From: Comamonas testosteroni
GTDB lineage: Bacteria > Pseudomonadota > Gammaproteobacteria > Burkholderiales > Burkholderiaceae_C
DNA length: 64,000 nucleotides
Reading direction: 5' to 3'
NCBI RefSeq assembly: GCF_003569915.1
Contig: NZ_KZ984458.1
Location: forward strand, 1-64,000
Shown here: one piece after another, positions 63,301 to 64,000 of the stretch
Position numbering within the stretch: the first letter of the stretch is position 1
Layout: each line of letters starts with the position of its first letter
The notes under the pieces: generated by a model
Database searches by the model: none
Told to the model about the DNA's origin: nothing
Seen by the model: the letters and a program-made list of their open reading frames with translations, nothing else
Translations under genes and position numbers: made by a program

Positions 63301-64000
63301 GATGGCGCTACGGTCACCGGTGCACAAGCAGGACCTGTGAGCGGCGGCGGCCATGTGCCCGACGGCGGTGTCAGCACCTCCAATGGAGCGCCTATAGTGC
63401 TGCAAGGTACCTACGGTACGCTAGTCATCCATGCAGACGGCAGCTATACCTACACGCTGGACAATAGCAAGCTTGCCACGCAAGGACTGAACGCCGCTGA
63501 TGTCGTCAACGATGTATTCAGCTACACCCTCACCGATGGCGATGGCGACAAGTCCACCGCCTCTCTGAGAATTGAGGTCAAGGGCTCGGACGATGGTGTC
63601 ACAGTCTCTGTCCCGACCAACGATACGGCCACTACGCCCGATGGCATCAACACCGACCACGTCGTCTTTGAAAGCGGTCTGAACGGCGGTACTTCGCCTA
63701 GCTCTGCCAATACAGAGGTTGTCTCCTCCTTCACGATCGATGCCAAGGACGGCCTGGATCCGAACGTCGCCGTCACGCTCACCTGCGGTGGCCAAACCCT
63801 GGAGCTGACCAAGGCAGAGTTGGAAGCGCTGGGAATCACCCACAAGCAGCTCACCACCCAGTACGGCACGCTGGAACTCACGGGCTATAGCCAGGACCCG
63901 ATCACCGGCCAGATCACTGTCGACTACACCTACACGCTGACCAGCGCACCGAATGTATCTGGCACCGACACACGCGACACCATCACCATCACGGCCAAGG
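60349..64000 (+). CDS. Giant BapA/LapA-like repeat adhesin, 5' part
   Basis: The frame stays open for 1217 codons to the end of the window. The N terminus (IRKEAGEIREVKAEDLSL ... VVRLKLAPEKVKHFERRGND ... FVVYDNDGRNDLLLEDDEG) fits the BapA prefix-like domain of type I-secreted biofilm adhesins. A hydrophobic Gly-rich stretch (WLAAALGLLGAGVAAG) at about 115-130 and a Pro-rich linker follow. Then come Ig-like/cadherin-like repeats with GTVTLKPDGSYEYVPN and DPDGDPLTY motifs, three of them nearly identical 91-residue units (about 244-516), then VCBS-type units with YGTLTLNPDGSYTY. The C-terminal secretion signal lies beyond the window. It has no Sec signal, as expected for type I export. Confidence 0.93.
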   Translation, partial: MQVIRKEAGEIREVKAEDLSLDKPSVVRLKLAPEKVKHFERRGNDLVLLLQDGSETVVKDFFVVYDNDGRNDLLLEDDEGVMWWGQYTSPWSNFHFTEIEWDDAALIPPWHHGGWLAAALGLLGAGVAAGSGGGSSGSVPGGSGGDTEEGVTPPVKPPVLVTPENQPIGGQIENKNPSAGTPTYSKGSDPEHGTVTLKPDGTYLYTPNPGYHGPDSFTVVVKNPDGTTSTVTVNVTVTPVNDEPEAPDYSHKTPEDTPVTGKVVGTDPDGDPLTYTEGTPPKHGTVTLKPDGSYEYVPNKNWSGTDTFEVIVTDPDGETTTSTITVVVDPVNDAPEAPDYSHKTPEDTPVTGTVVGTDPDGDPLTYTEGTPPKHGTVTLKPDGSYEYVPNKNWSGTDTFEVIVTDPDGETTTSTITVVVDPVNDAPEAPDYSHKTPEDTPVTGTVVGTDPDGDPLTYTEGTPPKHGTVTLKPDGSYEYVPNKNWSGTDTFEVIVTDPDGETTTSTITVIVTPEQDPPVASPDQDSGPEGAPVHGNLVTNDLDPDGDLLTVTEITVDGSTYKMTAGSTGNIIIPGKGTLVVKENGDYSFTPNPGWYGTVPQVSYTISDGNGGQDSSTLDITVTGSSTNTTATVNESGMSSGSTNDGSNISTGKVPAPPVGSVIVPSSGTTSNGTFEVKSDGTYTFTLTKPSTDVDGAPETNTFTYITRDEGGNEVTHTVTVTITDDAPTATDDSSTVSEGGLLTSTVGVLDNDKSGADGWKSGGAVVGVVAGNSQGTPSIGGVGTTITGKYGTLTLNPDGSYTYKANADSITTDEQDIFTYTVEDADGDRTTATLTIDVTNVGVPGTTTNGSVDEAGLPTGSSASSNSEVSSGSLNLQPGFTAVASSGTTANGSYVVNADGTYTFTLTSRTNDGTGSETNSFTYTAQDAQGNTVTNTVLITIADDAPTARDDVNTVTEDTVLTANGNVIGGAGAASTDVADTRGADGATVTGAQAGPVSGGGHVPDGGVSTSNGAPIVLQGTYGTLVIHADGSYTYTLDNSKLATQGLNAADVVNDVFSYTLTDGDGDKSTASLRIEVKGSDDGVTVSVPTNDTATTPDGINTDHVVFESGLNGGTSPSSANTEVVSSFTIDAKDGLDPNVAVTLTCGGQTLELTKAELEALGITHKQLTTQYGTLELTGYSQDPITGQITVDYTYTLTSAPNVSGTDTRDTITITAK
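61078..61896 (+). repeat. Three tandem 273-bp repeats in the adhesin gene
   Basis: Units begin at 61078, 61351 and 61624, each with CCCGAAGC.CCTGA.TACAG, exactly 273 bases (91 codons) apart and differing at only a few positions. A diverged related unit precedes them (about 60841-61077). Such identity points to recent duplication or gene conversion, and copy number probably varies between strains. Confidence 0.95.

Overview
This 64 kb window looks like chromosome of a high-G+C betaproteobacterium of the Comamonadaceae, most likely Comamonas or a close relative. The basis is the protein families present (malate synthase G, an lptA-lptB-rpoN block, complete urea-transport and urease sets, a Bug-type periplasmic receptor) and two families of short intergenic repeats that I associate with this family. 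This is recognition without a database search, so the genus is an inference.

Layout. 1-80 is the 3' end of a 5S rRNA. 258-8886 is ordinary chromosome: a class II glutamine amidotransferase, two tandem tautomerase-like genes, a Cys-rich CWC protein, malate synthase G, a small Roadblock/LC7-like protein, a two-component pair, a LysR regulator and a DUF2214 membrane protein. 8970-18380 holds argS, a SPOR protein, dsbA, a group II intron with its maturase, then lptA, lptB and rpoN. lptC, normally just upstream of lptA, is absent, so the intron may mark an old rearrangement. 18384-31029 holds an S41 protease, an LpxO-like hydroxylase, csaA, an RlmL-like methyltransferase, a PIN protein, an SDR, an FkbM methyltransferase, a guanidine-II riboswitch with a Gdx exporter, aroG, two unknown secreted paralogues and a GNAT enzyme. 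At 31377-31633 there is a compact unit with a promoter, a 25-codon ORF and a terminator.

31661-54349 is a nitrogen-acquisition island. It contains urease genes on the minus strand (ureA, ureJ, ureB, ureC, then ureE, a second Gdx-like SMR gene, ureF, ureG), a possible metal-delivery protein, a RutR-like TetR regulator, an operon of unknown substrate (ferredoxin, flavodoxin-fold reductase, cytosine-deaminase-like amidohydrolase, RidA, creatininase-family amidohydrolase, NMT1-type ABC importer, FAD oxidase), the urea importer urtABCDE and finally ureD. Three sequences matching the sigma-54 -24/-12 consensus sit before ureA, the unknown operon and urtA, two of them with good NtrC-like sites. Before the unknown operon a RutR-like operator overlaps the predicted start of transcription. 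I infer that nitrogen starvation and a specific ligand together switch on breakdown of an unidentified nitrogen compound, with urea uptake and urease collecting the nitrogen. This is the best candidate for an undescribed system here.

54359-58884 is an IclR-flanked unit with a self-sufficient CYP116B-type P450 and a Bug receptor. 58930-59568 is a NarL-type response regulator. From 60349 past the window end runs a giant BapA-like adhesin gene with three almost identical 273-bp repeats. No tRNA gene, CRISPR array, prophage or IS element was seen.
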